Of a DNA stretch of 64,000 bases, positions 33,318 through 41,622 are shown piece after piece (positions within the stretch are counted from its first letter, which is position 1; every line of letters begins with the position of its first letter). The DNA comes from Opitutaceae bacterium. Lineage in GTDB: Bacteria; Verrucomicrobiota; Verrucomicrobiia; Opitutales; Opitutaceae. A program made the position numbers and the translations under genes. The DNA lies in the NCBI GenBank assembly GCA_016795565.1, contig JAEUGW010000054.1, forward strand, positions 62,001 through 126,000, in the 5' to 3' direction. The notes under the pieces are model-generated. The model had not been told where the DNA came from. It saw only the letters and a list, made by a program, of their open reading frames with translations, and did not search any database.

Positions 33318-34229
33318 ATGACCCACCCGGACCTGAACTTGCTCGTCGCGTTGGACGCCTTGCTGGCGGAGGGAAGCGTCGCGCGGGCCGCCAAGCGACT
33401 TCGCCTGAGCCCGTCGGCCATGAGCCGGACCTTGGCGCGGCTCCGCGCGGCCACGGGGGATCCCCTGCTGGTTCGCGCGGGCCGCGGCCTGGTTTATTCC
33501 CCACGCGCGCTCGAACTCCGGGCGGAAGTAGGGCACGTGGTGGGCCAAGCCATGCGGATGCTGGATCCGGTGGAGCAACCGATCGTGAAGGAGGTGAAGC
33601 GAACATTCACCCTGCGGACCAGCGACGGCTTTGTGGAGAATTTCGGTTCGAGGCTCCTGGCGCGAATTGCCGCGACGGCCCCGGGCATCACGATCCATTT
33701 CGTGCAGAAGGTCACCCGGGACGGCGCCCTGCTCCGCGATGGAACGGTGGATATGGAGACGGGGGTGGTCGGCACGACACTTAGTCCCGAGATTCGCACC
33801 CAGGCGCTTTTCCGCGACCGGCTTGTAGGTGTGGTGCGCAAAGGCCACCCGCTCAGTCGCGGAAAGATGACGGCGGCGCGCTACCTGGCAGCGGATCACA
33901 TCCTCGTCTTTCGAGGAGAAGCCGAGAAGGGCCCGGTCGATGCTGATCTGGCAGCGCAGGGGATGGAGCGGAAGATCGGAACCATGCTCACCGGTTTTTC
34001 GGCAGCCCTGACCCTTGCCCGCTCGACCGACTTGGTCGCGACCGTGCCCGAACGTCACACGGCGGATCTCCGGACCGGACTGCACACTTTTGCGCTGCCG
34101 TTCCGGACGCGGGAGCTGACGGTTTCATTGCTATGGCATCCGCGCATGGACGCCGATCCGGCCCACCGATGGCTGCGAGATCAGATCCGGCAGGCCTGCG
34201 CCTCGGCGGTGCCTGCGCGGTGGAGATAG
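33318..34229 (+). CDS. LysR family transcriptional regulator
   Basis: The 303-residue regulator has an N-terminal winged helix (LNLLVALDALLAEGSVARAAKRLRLSPSAMSRTLARL) and a substrate-binding domain starting near residue 90 (TFTLRTSDGFVENFG). The start at 33318 (MTHPDLNLL) gives the family N-terminus; an upstream in-frame start would run through the operator. It faces the broken MFS gene and probably controlled it. The inducer is unknown. Confidence 0.92.
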   Translation: MTHPDLNLLVALDALLAEGSVARAAKRLRLSPSAMSRTLARLRAATGDPLLVRAGRGLVYSPRALELRAEVGHVVGQAMRMLDPVEQPIVKEVKRTFTLRTSDGFVENFGSRLLARIAATAPGITIHFVQKVTRDGALLRDGTVDMETGVVGTTLSPEIRTQALFRDRLVGVVRKGHPLSRGKMTAARYLAADHILVFRGEAEKGPVDADLAAQGMERKIGTMLTGFSAALTLARSTDLVATVPERHTADLRTGLHTFALPFRTRELTVSLLWHPRMDADPAHRWLRDQIRQACASAVPARWR

Positions 34230-34305
34230 CGGACAATTTCTACCAAGCCACGCAAACAGACAGAAAGGCATCCTGACGGACGGGTATAGGTGACGCAGAT
34301 CGAGC

Positions 34306-34431
34306 AAAGAAAAACGCCGGCTCGAGGGCCGGCGTTGGAGAACGAGAAAGATTACGAGAAAGAGAACGATTGCTCAGCGGTATTCCTCGTTGGTGTTGGC
34401 GTTCCGCCTTCGCCGAGGCTACGGACGGCAG
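34306..34431 (-). repeat. rng 3'-end remnant, copy C
   Basis: Read on the minus strand: a TCCG-GCGAAGG hairpin module, then codons for NANTNEEYR and a TGA stop (34374-34403), the T/C-rich stretch CAATCGTTCTCTTTCTCGTA and a terminator hairpin with arms CGCCGGC and GCCGGCG followed by a T run (34306-34336). The peptide equals the last nine residues of RNase G encoded at 36675, with one synonymous change and a different stop codon. Confidence 0.8.
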
Positions 34432-34443
34432 GGGAGGCGATGG

Positions 34444-34700
34444 TCACGACGTGGCGAAGGCGATGAGAGGGGCGTAGTCGCCCTGGTCGGCGGATTGGAG
34501 GGCGGCGATGTATTGCCTGCGCGCGAGGCCGGGTTGGACGAGGTCGAGGCTCGCGCCCCAGGTGAGCGCGAGCTGGCCGCGCGCGGCGACGACGATGTCG
34601 GCCAGCAGGCGGGCGTGCCGGCCGTTGCCGTTCGGCCAGGGATGGATCACGACCATGCGGTGGTGCAGGCGCACGGCGATCTCGACGGGCGGACAAGCCG
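34444..34700 (-). pseudogene. Fragment of a Fic-domain mobile mystery protein B
   Basis: About 84 codons encode PPVEIAVRLHHRMVVIHP, the Fic motif HPWPNGNGRHAR and the end QYIAALQSADQGDYAPLIAF, as in the C-terminal half of mobile mystery protein B. The N-terminal half is missing: upstream codons in this frame match nothing, and another frame (about 34700-34850) carries an unrelated remnant ending VALIAPDRR. It therefore appears to be a decayed Fic gene next to an intact one. Confidence 0.65.
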
Positions 34701-34891
34701 TAGCCACTGCTGCGACGATCGGGAGCGATGAGGGCGACGGTGCGATCATCCAGACCCTGCTCTTGCACGTAGCGATCAAGCCCGGCCGAGGGGTCTTCGG
34801 GCAGGGGCTCCGTGCGCGGGAGAAAGACGACGAGGAGAGGCGGCGCTGGAGCCTAGCCGCGCAAGCGTGGCAGACTTGGTCGGCGCGGGTG

Positions 34892-36028
34892 TCACAAAGA
34901 CGGCGGGGACTTGAGCAGGTATTTGGTGCTGCGGCCACCGGCGGGGCCGGCGGCCAAGAGACCGGCGGCGAGCAGCGCTTGGATGTCGCGCAGGGCGGTG
35001 TCGAGCGAGCACTCCACGAGTTTGGCGTAGCGCGAGGTCGAAAGCTCCGGGTCGGGGCCGTCGAGCAGGGCGTTGATCACGAGGCGCTGCCGGTCGCTAA
35101 TCGTGGTCGCCTGGACATGGTTGATCCAATCCCAAGTGGCGGCTTTGCGGATGACGCCGGCCGAGATAGCCTCGGCGCGTTGCAGGGCGCGGTCGAGGCA
35201 GGCGAGGAACCACGCAAGCCAGGGGGTGATGTCCGTCGTTCCTTTCTGACCCCGCTCCAGCGCCTGATAGTATTGCTTTTTTTCCGCCTCGATCTGCGCC
35301 GACATGCTGTAGAAGCGCAGGGCCGAACCGTCGGCGCGCGCCAGCGCCAGATCGGCGATGGCGCGGCTGACGCGCCCGTTGCCATCTTGGAACGGGTGGA
35401 TGGTGACAAACCAGAAGTGGGCGATGCCGGCGCGCAACACCGGGTCGGTTCCGTCGGGGGTCTCGAACCATCGGAGAAAGTGGTCCACTTCTCCGGGGAT
35501 ACGGCCGGCGGCTGGGGCCTCGAAGTGGATGTTTTTACGGCGAATCCGATCGCGGCTGATCGGGCCAGAGACGACCTGCATCGGATCCATGTCGGGCGTG
35601 CGCCACTGTCCGACCAAGATACGCTGCATGCCGCTGCGACCGCCCGGAAAAAGCGACGACTGCCAGGCCAGCAGCCGTTCGGTCGTCAATGGTTCGGCGT
35701 ATTTCTGGGTGGCATCGAGCATCATTTCGACGGCACCCTCGACGTAGCGATCCTTCGCCGCGAGGTCGGCGGAGGGCAGACCGAGGCGGCGGGAGATCGA
35801 GGAGCGCACGGTGGACGGATCGAACTTGGTGCCTTCGATGGCGCTCGACTGGATGATCTCGGTGGTGAGGCTTTCCAGCGCAGCCTCCGAGCGGAAGCGA
35901 ACCCCCAGTCCCTTCATGTGGCCCAGCAGATGGCCTTGGCGATGACGGACGCCCACCAGAGACGAGGTCAACTCGGCCTCGTTCCAGGTCAGATTTGGCC
36001 AGGTCGGGCTTTGGTGGATGTAGGCCAT
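34892..36028 (-). CDS. Fic family protein with N-terminal inhibitory helix and C-terminal winged helix
   Basis: This 378-residue protein has a DUF4172-like N-terminus with the inhibitory motif SSAIEG (S-x-x-x-E-G, near residue 62), the catalytic HPFQDGNGRVSR (near residue 212) and a C-terminal helix-turn-helix (DRQRLVINALLDG, SLDTALRDIQALLAAGL). Fic enzymes transfer AMP or similar groups to target proteins; the motif here marks a class II enzyme held off by its own helix. The ATG at 36028 is preferred to a TTG two codons upstream. A large palindrome lies 24 bases upstream, and the winged helix suggests autoregulation. Confidence 0.9.
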   Translation of the reverse strand: MAYIHQSPTWPNLTWNEAELTSSLVGVRHRQGHLLGHMKGLGVRFRSEAALESLTTEIIQSSAIEGTKFDPSTVRSSISRRLGLPSADLAAKDRYVEGAVEMMLDATQKYAEPLTTERLLAWQSSLFPGGRSGMQRILVGQWRTPDMDPMQVVSGPISRDRIRRKNIHFEAPAAGRIPGEVDHFLRWFETPDGTDPVLRAGIAHFWFVTIHPFQDGNGRVSRAIADLALARADGSALRFYSMSAQIEAEKKQYYQALERGQKGTTDITPWLAWFLACLDRALQRAEAISAGVIRKAATWDWINHVQATTISDRQRLVINALLDGPDPELSTSRYAKLVECSLDTALRDIQALLAAGLLAAGPAGGRSTKYLLKSPPSL

Positions 36029-36051
36029 GGCCAATTAATTGAGCAATGTTT

Positions 36052-36112
36052 GCGGCGAATACAAGTGTTATTCACCGCATAGAATGCGGTGAATAACAAA
36101 GGTATTCGCCGC
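36052..36112. promoter_or_regulatory. 61-base palindromic operator ahead of the Fic gene
   Basis: The site is GCGGCGAATAC, 3 bases, TGTTATTCACCGCAT, 3 bases, ATGCGGTGAATAACA, 3 bases, GTATTCGCCGC. Both the outer 11-base arms and the inner 15-base arms are exact inverted repeats about 36082. Each arm contains the half-site GCGG(T/C)GAATA, so there are four half-sites. It lies just upstream of the Fic start and probably binds the Fic winged helix or another dimeric repressor. Confidence 0.75.
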
Positions 36113-36156
36113 AAGGTGGTGGAGATGCGAAGGGCGGTTGAGCCAGGACGAGGCGG

Positions 36157-36298
36157 AAAAGAAAACGCCCGGCGGTGAGGCCGGGCGTTTGGGAGAAGGA
36201 GAAGGATAACGAGAAAGAGAACGATTGCTTAGCGATACTCTTCGTTGGTGTTCGCGTTCCTCCTTCGCCAAGGCTTCGGCGGACAAGTGATGATCTTG
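36157..36298 (-). repeat. rng 3'-end remnant, copy B
   Basis: Minus strand: codons for K-I-I (36288-36297), a 29-base TTGTCCGCCGAAGCC/GGCGAAGG module (36259-36287), codons for NANTNEEYR and TAA (36229-36258), the same T/C-rich stretch as rng, and a terminator with arms AACGCCCGGC and GCCGGGCGTT (36165-36190). The hairpin module is inserted inside what would be the RNase G tail. Confidence 0.8.
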
Positions 36299-36308
36299 GC
36301 CAAACAAT

Positions 36309-36332
36309 AGCGCCGGTCGCATGACCGGCGCT
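36309..36332 (-). terminator. Terminator-like hairpin
   Basis: AGCGCCGGTC and GACCGGCGCT form a perfect 10-base stem with loop GCAT. On the minus strand it is followed by ATTGTTTGG, a weak T-rich tail. It stands between two rng remnants with no gene of its own. Confidence 0.5.
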
Positions 36333-36337
36333 GAAGT

Positions 36338-36476
36338 TAGAGCACTTCAAATTGAAGTATGGCCGGAACGGTTTCGGGTGGGCGCCGGTTTCCATACCGG
36401 CGCCGGCGAGCGCACCATGTCGCCGATATGGAAATCGGCGACCACCTGTGGCTACACCTTTTTTGGAACTGCTCTA
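36338..36476. mobile_element. MITE-like element with two complementary-loop hairpins
   Basis: The ends are inverted repeats: TAGAGCACTTC (36338-36348) and GAACTGCTCTA (36466-36476), one mismatch. Inside are two perfect hairpins, GGCGCCGGT-TTCCAT-ACCGGCGCC (36381-36404) and GTCGCCGAT-ATGGAA-ATCGGCGAC (36419-36442). The two loops are exact reverse complements. There is no coding capacity. It is 139 bases, the size of a non-autonomous element; no transposase is in the window. Confidence 0.6.
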
Positions 36477-36477
36477 G

Positions 36478-36513
36478 CTAGATCGCCATGGCGGCAGAGC
36501 CGCCTCGCGATGA
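36478..36513. repeat. GTCATCGCGAGG-type repeat, partial copy 3
   Basis: TAGATCGCCATGGCGGCAGA followed by GCCGCCTCGCGATGAC matches the ends of the repeats at 22265 and 24183, but the centre is shortened. It directly abuts the stop codon of the rng remnant D. Confidence 0.6.
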
Positions 36514-36516
36514 CAA

Positions 36517-36588
36517 TCAACGATACTCCTCGTTCGTGTTCGCGTTGATGATCTTGATCCACCTTCGCCGAGCCTACGGCGGACAAGA
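36517..36588 (-). repeat. rng 3'-end remnant, copy D
   Basis: Minus strand: a TTGTCCGCCGTAGGC/CGGCGAAGG module (36560-36588) followed by codons for [13 protein letters not shown] and TGA. Four or more synonymous differences from the true rng end are present while the peptide is unchanged. The T/C stretch and terminator found after the other copies are missing and replaced by the GTCATCGCGAGG repeat. Confidence 0.75.
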
Positions 36589-36602
36589 GTTCTCGACGTT
36601 CT

Positions 36603-36635
36603 AAAAGAAAACGCCCGGCGGTTAGGCCGAGCGTT
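36603..36635 (-). terminator. Rho-independent terminator of rng
   Basis: Minus strand: AACGCTCGGC and GCCGGGCGTT pair (one T-G pair) around CTAACC, followed by TTTCTTTT. It lies 39 bases past the rng stop codon, after the T/C-rich stretch shared with copies B and C. Confidence 0.8.
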
Positions 36636-36674
36636 TGGGAGAACGAGAAGGATAACGAGAAAGAGAACGATTGC

Positions 36675-38420
36675 TTAGCGATATTCCTCGTTGGTGTTGG
36701 CGTTAATAATTTTGAAGTTTTCGACGTGGTAGTTGGGGTCGGCGCGGAAGGCCAGTTTCACGCCGTAGGTCTTCTCGACGCGGACGAGCAGCTCGGAGTC
36801 TTCGGAGCGCAGGCGTTCCAGAATGGACGGGTGCACGTGGACGCGGAGGGAGTATTCCTTGCCGTCCTTGCGGGCTTGGAGACGGCGGGCGACGGACGAG
36901 AGCTTGCGTTGCAGCTCGACGGACATCGTCGTGGCGGACTTCACCATCGCGCGGCCGCGGCAATAGGGGCAGCTGGTGTAGAGGTTGGCCGAGAGCGACT
37001 CCTGCTGGCGCTGGCGGGTCATCTGCATGATGCCGAGCGAGCTGATGGGCAGGATGTGGGTCTTGGCTTTGTCCTCCGACATGAGCTCGACCATCTTGTC
37101 GAAGACGGCGTTGCGGTGGCGGCGCTCCTTCATGTCGATGAAGTCCATGATCACGAGGCCGCCGATGTTGCGGAGCCGGATCTGGCGCGCGATCTCGACC
37201 GCGGCCTCCATGTTGACCTGGAAGATGGTGTTCTTCTCGTCGCCGGAGCGGCTCTTGTGGGAGCCGGTGTTGACGTCGATGGAGATGAGGGCCTCGGTCT
37301 CGTCGATCACGATCTCGCCGCCGGAGGGCAGGGGGACGCGGCGCTGGAAGGTCTGCTCAATCTGGCGCTCGATGTTGTAGCGTTCGAAGACTGGGATGGA
37401 GTCCTTGTAGTGCGCGATCTTGCCCTTGGAGCGGGAGGAGATCTGGCCGACGTATTCCTGCGTGCGCTTGTAGTCGTCCTCGTTGTCCACGAGCACGCGG
37501 TCGATGTCCTCGGTGAGGAAGTCGCGCACGGTGCGCTCGACGATGTCGGGCTCTTGGTAGAGGCAGGCGGGGGCGCGGTCGGTCTCCATCTTGCGCTGGA
37601 TCTCGGTCCACTTGGCGAGGAGGAGGTGGAGGTCGCGGACGAAGTAGCGGGGCTTCTTGCCCTCGCCGGCGGTGCGGACGATGACGCCCATGCCCTCGGG
37701 GATGGTGAGCTCGTTGATGAGGGTCTTGAGGCGCTTGCGCTCGGCGGGGTCCTCGATCTTGCGGGAGATGCCGCAGCCGTCGGAGAACGGGGTGAGGATG
37801 AGGTAGCGGCCGGGCAGGGAGAGGTTGGTCGTGGTGCGCGGGCCCTTGGTGCCGATGGGGCCCTTGGTGACCTGGATGACGATCTCGGAGCCCGGCGGGT
37901 AGAGGCCGGGGATGTCCTTCACGGTGGGCTCGGCCTTGCGCGGGCCGGCATCCTTCTTCTTGTTGACGCGGACGACCTCGACGGAGGAGTCGGCGGCGGC
38001 GGGGAGCATGTCCCAGTAGTGGAGGAAGGCGTTCTTGTTGTAGCCGATGTCCACGAAGGCGGCCTTGAGGCCGGGGTCGAGGTTCTTGACGCGGCCCTTG
38101 TAGATGCCGCCGACCATGCGGGAGTCGGACTCGCGCTCGATCTCGAAGCGGTCGAGGGTGCCGTCCACGAGGAGCGCGACGCGCTTCTCGAGGGGCTCGG
38201 AGTTGATGACGAGTTCGCGGAAGGTGCCCTTTTCCTTCCGGAAGATGCTCAGGATTTTCTGGAGGATGGGCCGGTCGGCGGCGCGTTCCTTGGAATCCTT
38301 GCGCAGCTGCTCGGCGGTAAGGGGCTCCGTGTGCTTCTGGGGCGGGGGCTGCTGAAGTTCTTCTTCATGGCGTGAGGCGGCGTCCGCAGGGGAGCCGGAG
38401 TTGGTGGGCTGGTCGTTCAT
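36675..38420 (-). CDS. rng: Ribonuclease G/E
   Basis: This 581-residue endonuclease cuts single-stranded AU-rich RNA in rRNA and tRNA maturation and mRNA decay. Residues 1-70 are polar and unstructured. The S1 domain follows ([20 protein letters not shown]). The catalytic DNase I-like part has [10 protein letters not shown] and [14 protein letters not shown] with the metal-binding Asp residues. CPYCRGR is the zinc-link. The C-terminus NANTNEEYR is copied three times downstream. The start MNDQPTN at 38420 is chosen; an extension to 38501 is possible. It lies 104 bases downstream of rodA. Confidence 0.95.
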   Translation of the reverse strand: MNDQPTNSGSPADAASRHEEELQQPPPQKHTEPLTAEQLRKDSKERAADRPILQKILSIFRKEKGTFRELVINSEPLEKRVALLVDGTLDRFEIERESDSRMVGGIYKGRVKNLDPGLKAAFVDIGYNKNAFLHYWDMLPAAADSSVEVVRVNKKKDAGPRKAEPTVKDIPGLYPPGSEIVIQVTKGPIGTKGPRTTTNLSLPGRYLILTPFSDGCGISRKIEDPAERKRLKTLINELTIPEGMGVIVRTAGEGKKPRYFVRDLHLLLAKWTEIQRKMETDRAPACLYQEPDIVERTVRDFLTEDIDRVLVDNEDDYKRTQEYVGQISSRSKGKIAHYKDSIPVFERYNIERQIEQTFQRRVPLPSGGEIVIDETEALISIDVNTGSHKSRSGDEKNTIFQVNMEAAVEIARQIRLRNIGGLVIMDFIDMKERRHRNAVFDKMVELMSEDKAKTHILPISSLGIMQMTRQRQQESLSANLYTSCPYCRGRAMVKSATTMSVELQRKLSSVARRLQARKDGKEYSLRVHVHPSILERLRSEDSELLVRVEKTYGVKLAFRADPNYHVENFKIINANTNEEYR

Positions 38421-38524
38421 GGTGGGGTTGGTCCCGGGTGGTTGTGACGGGGCGCCCGTGTCCAGCAGGCTGTGTGCAGGAGATTCCGGCAAAACGGTCA
38501 ATATGGCGTGGCAGGAGACCCATG

Positions 38525-39757
38525 TTAGAAGTCCCTCCGAAACCGATAGACGCTTTGGACCAGTCCTTGCAGCAAGCAGCAGCTGAGCACGAAGGTGCCG
38601 CCGTAGCTGATGAAGGGGAGCGGTATGCCTTTAACCGGCATCAGGCCGATGGTCATGGCGATGTTGACGAACACATGCACGGCGAAGAGCACCGTGACAC
38701 CCAGCGCCAGTAAGGCGCCGAAGCGGTCGCGGGCGAGCCCGGCGATCCGCAGTCCGTTCCACAACACCACGCCAAACAATCCGATGACGGTGATGCTTCC
38801 CAAAAATCCCTTCTCCTCGGCGATGACCGAGAAAATAAAGTCGTTGTGCGCGACGGCGCGCGGCAGGTAGCCGAGCTTGGCCTGCGTGCCCTCGGTCCAG
38901 CCCTTGCCGGTGAGGCCGCCGGAGCCGACGGAGATGAGCGACTGGCGGCTGTTCCAGCCGATGCCCATGGGGTCCACCTTGTCCGGCATGGCAAAATTCA
39001 GCACGCGGTCCCGCTGATAATCCTTCAGGGGGAGGAGGGAGTGTTTCTCGTATTTACCCCGGTCCTTGATGTAGTCCAGGTGGTTCTCCTCCATGAAGTT
39101 GGCGTAGTTCCAGACATCGAGGGCGACAATGCCGACGAGGAGGGCGAACACGCCCAAGGCCCCGGCAAAGAACCGCGTCGAGAGATTGGAAACGTAAAGC
39201 ATGGCGAAGACCATCGGCGCGATCACGAGGGCGCTGCCGAGGTCGGGTTCGGCGATTATCAACAGCATGGGTATGCCCACCGCAAGGGCCAATTTTACGA
39301 GCACCTGGAGCGAGTCCTTGACCGTGCCGAGGCGCGAGCCGGTGAGGATGGAGGCGGTGGCGAAAAGCACCGCGATCTTGGCGAATTCCGAGGGTTGGAA
39401 GGCACCGAGCCCGGGGAGGTCGAGCCAGCGGCGGGCCCCCATGTTGTGGGTGGTGCCGATGCCCGGAATCAGCACCAAGAGCAGGAGCGCGATGGCGAAC
39501 AGGTAGACAAAGTGCGCGTATTTCAGCCACAGCCGGTAATCGAGCAGCGCGGTCGTGAGGTAGATGACCGCCCCCATCGCCAGCCAGACCAGCTGCTTGG
39601 TCCAGTCGTGCTGCTCGGTCGCGAGTTGGGCGCTGTAGATGAAAAAAACGCCGAACAGGCTCAGCACCAAGAGGCACGCGGGAGTTATCCCGTCGAAGCG
39701 CTCACGCGTGGTGAGCTTGAAAAAGCTGGCGAGGTCGAAGCGGCGAAGCAGGTGCAC
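38525..39757 (-). CDS. rodA: Rod shape-determining SEDS glycosyltransferase
   Basis: The 410-residue protein has ten membrane segments and the SEDS signature: [16 protein letters not shown] near residue 137, [46 protein letters not shown] and [11 protein letters not shown] near the end. RodA polymerises lateral-wall peptidoglycan together with a class B PBP in the elongasome. The pairing with rng downstream is common in Gram-negatives (mre/rod-rng), though mreBCD is not in the window. The first residues [15 protein letters not shown] are basic, as expected for a cytoplasmic N-terminus. Confidence 0.96.
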   Translation of the reverse strand: MHLLRRFDLASFFKLTTRERFDGITPACLLVLSLFGVFFIYSAQLATEQHDWTKQLVWLAMGAVIYLTTALLDYRLWLKYAHFVYLFAIALLLLVLIPGIGTTHNMGARRWLDLPGLGAFQPSEFAKIAVLFATASILTGSRLGTVKDSLQVLVKLALAVGIPMLLIIAEPDLGSALVIAPMVFAMLYVSNLSTRFFAGALGVFALLVGIVALDVWNYANFMEENHLDYIKDRGKYEKHSLLPLKDYQRDRVLNFAMPDKVDPMGIGWNSRQSLISVGSGGLTGKGWTEGTQAKLGYLPRAVAHNDFIFSVIAEEKGFLGSITVIGLFGVVLWNGLRIAGLARDRFGALLALGVTVLFAVHVFVNIAMTIGLMPVKGIPLPFISYGGTFVLSCCLLQGLVQSVYRFRRDF

Positions 39758-39808
39758 GAGGTAGGAAGCCCGCCACTAAACAGCCGGGTTGGTCGCTGGC
39801 AACGGTTT

Positions 39809-39884
39809 CTGTAGCGGCGGTCTATGACCGCCGGATAAGGGGAGGGTGAGTCGATAGTCGGCGGTCATAGACCGGCCGCTACAG
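39809..39884. repeat. Inverted repeat between rodA and rny
   Basis: CTGTAGCGGCGGTCTATGAC (39809 onward) is matched by GTCATAGACCGGCCGCTACAG ending at 39884, with one extra base in the right arm and a loop of about 30 bases. It sits in the divergent rodA-rny gap (39758-39960), which otherwise shows no clear promoter motif. Both gene starts lie more than 50 bases away. Confidence 0.7.
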
Positions 39885-39960
39885 GGCTGCCCCATCTGTA
39901 AAACCGACCCTTTGTAAGGTTGCCAAGCGGGGTGGCGCACCTAGGGTCGCCACCCCTGAG

Positions 39961-41544
39961 ATGCTGACCTTCATCGCAGCCACCAAGCCAATCGTCGCGC
40001 CCGGTGCGGCCGAGCCGTATCTGTGGGCCTTGATGCTGGCCGCCCTGGTCGGCGCCGCCGGCGGATTCCTTGGCGTCTGGCTCCTGGCGCGGCAGCGCCG
40101 CCGCCTCGCCGTGCAGAGCGCCGCCGCCCATCTGGAACTGGCCAAGCGGGAGGCCGCCGTCGCGGCGCAGGAAATCATCAACCAGGCCGAGGGGGAGATC
40201 CGCGACCGCGAGGCGGAGCTGAACCGGGATTTCGACCGCCGCAAGATCGAGATTGAGCTGATGCTGCGCGAAATCCGTTCCCACGAGGAATCCCTGGGCT
40301 TGCTGGATCACCAGCTGGAGCAGCGGCAGGAGCGCCTCGCCCGCGAAACCGCCGCCATCCGGCAGGCCCGCGACGCCATGCGCGACCTCTCCCGCAGCCT
40401 GCGCAAGCGCCTCGAGGGCGTCGCCGCGCTCGACGGCGAGGAGGTCCGCCAGCAGCTGCGCGAGGAAGTGGTCTTCGAATGCCAGGAGGAACTGCGCGCC
40501 CTGCGCAAGGAACTGTTGGAAAAATCCGAGCAGGATCTCGTGCACGAGGGCCAGCGCATCCTCGTCGCCACGATGCAGCGGCTGGCCAGCAAGCCGAACA
40601 ACGACCTCACGGCCACCATTGTCCAGCTGCCCAACGAGGAGATGAAGGGCCGCATCATCGGCCGCGAGGGCCGCAACATCAAATCCTTCGAGGCCGCGAC
40701 CAGCACCTCCCTGCTGATCGACGAGTCGCCGCAGATGGTGCTCATCTCCTCGTTCGACCCGGTGCGCCGGGAGGTGGCCAAGCTCGCGCTGGAGGGGCTC
40801 ATCAAGGACGGGCGCATCCATCCCGCCAGCATCGAGGAGTTTGTCAGCCGCGCGCGGCAGGACCTGGAGCTGCACGTGGCGCAGATCGGCGAGGAAGCCG
40901 TGGACCGCCTGAAAATCTCCGGCCTGCATCCCGAGAGCATCAAGCTCCTGGGCAAGCTCCGCTTTCGCTTCTCCTACAACCAGAATGTCCTCGACCACTC
41001 CATCGAGGTGGCCCAGCTCTGCGCCATGCTGGCGGCCGAGCTCGGCCTGGAGCCGCAGGTGGCCAAGCGCGCCGGCCTGCTGCACGACATCGGCAAGGCC
41101 ATCGAGGGCGAGTATGAGGGCAGCCACGCGCTCATCGGCGCGGACTTCATCCGCCGCTACGGCGAGACCGACATCGTGGTCAACGCCGTCGCCGCCCACC
41201 ACGCCGAGGTGAAGCCCGAGACGGTTTACGCGGGGCTCGTCATCCTCGCCGACGCCATCTCCGCCTCCCGGCCCGGCGCCCGGGCCGAGTCCATGACCTC
41301 CTACATCGAGCGGCTCGGCCGCCTCGAGAAACTGGCGATGACGATGCCCGGCGTGCAGCTGGCCTTCGCCATCCAGGCCGGCCGCGAGGTGCGGGTCGTG
41401 GTGCAGCCGAGCGTGGTCACCGACGACCAGGCCCAGGCCCTGGCCAAGACGCTGCGCCTGAAGATCGAGCAGGAACTCGACTACCCGAGCACCATCAAGA
41501 TCACCGTCATCCGCGAACAGCGCTACACCGAGACGGCAACCTGA
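39961..41544 (+). CDS. rny: Ribonuclease Y
   Basis: This 527-residue membrane-anchored endonuclease starts mRNA decay. An N-terminal membrane helix (YLWALMLAALVGAAGGFLGVWLLA) is followed by a long coiled coil (about residues 50-200), a KH domain (GRIIGREGRNIKSFE) and an HD domain (LLHDIGKAIEGEYEGSHALIG, AAHHAEV). With RNase G encoded just across rodA, the window carries two of the main endonucleases of RNA turnover. Confidence 0.96.
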   Translation: MLTFIAATKPIVAPGAAEPYLWALMLAALVGAAGGFLGVWLLARQRRRLAVQSAAAHLELAKREAAVAAQEIINQAEGEIRDREAELNRDFDRRKIEIELMLREIRSHEESLGLLDHQLEQRQERLARETAAIRQARDAMRDLSRSLRKRLEGVAALDGEEVRQQLREEVVFECQEELRALRKELLEKSEQDLVHEGQRILVATMQRLASKPNNDLTATIVQLPNEEMKGRIIGREGRNIKSFEAATSTSLLIDESPQMVLISSFDPVRREVAKLALEGLIKDGRIHPASIEEFVSRARQDLELHVAQIGEEAVDRLKISGLHPESIKLLGKLRFRFSYNQNVLDHSIEVAQLCAMLAAELGLEPQVAKRAGLLHDIGKAIEGEYEGSHALIGADFIRRYGETDIVVNAVAAHHAEVKPETVYAGLVILADAISASRPGARAESMTSYIERLGRLEKLAMTMPGVQLAFAIQAGREVRVVVQPSVVTDDQAQALAKTLRLKIEQELDYPSTIKITVIREQRYTETAT

Positions 41545-41545
41545 C

Positions 41546-41614
41546 TTGGACAGAATTAACAGAATGGACAAAATCCGGCCCAGCCGTTCTGTGAATTTTG
41601 TTCATTCTGTCCAA
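41546..41614. repeat. Inverted repeat between rny and queF
   Basis: TTGGACAGAAT (41546-41556) and ATTCTGTCCAA (41604-41614) are exact inverted repeats, and inner parts (GGACAAAAT, ATTTTGTTC) also pair. It is AT-richer than its surroundings and may act as a bidirectional 3' structure after rny. Confidence 0.65.
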
Positions 41615-41622
41615 ACACCCAG

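Noticed and set aside
36309-36588. CRISPR array or tandem repeats near rng
   Set aside because: The repeats differ from each other, are unevenly spaced and carry a coding tail; no cas genes are present.
34230-36675. Prophage or integrative element with an integrase
   Set aside because: No integrase, recombinase or phage gene is found; only Fic genes and remnants lie between the rng tail copies.
36726-38375. Long plus-strand open frame antiparallel to rng (also 48312-50909, 52305-54428 and 24387-26564 against gyrA, gyrB and the PIG-L gene)
   Set aside because: These are antisense by-products of high GC third positions. The translations are low-complexity (Asp/Glu/Gly/Val/Leu) with no domain, and the opposite strand carries clear, conserved proteins.
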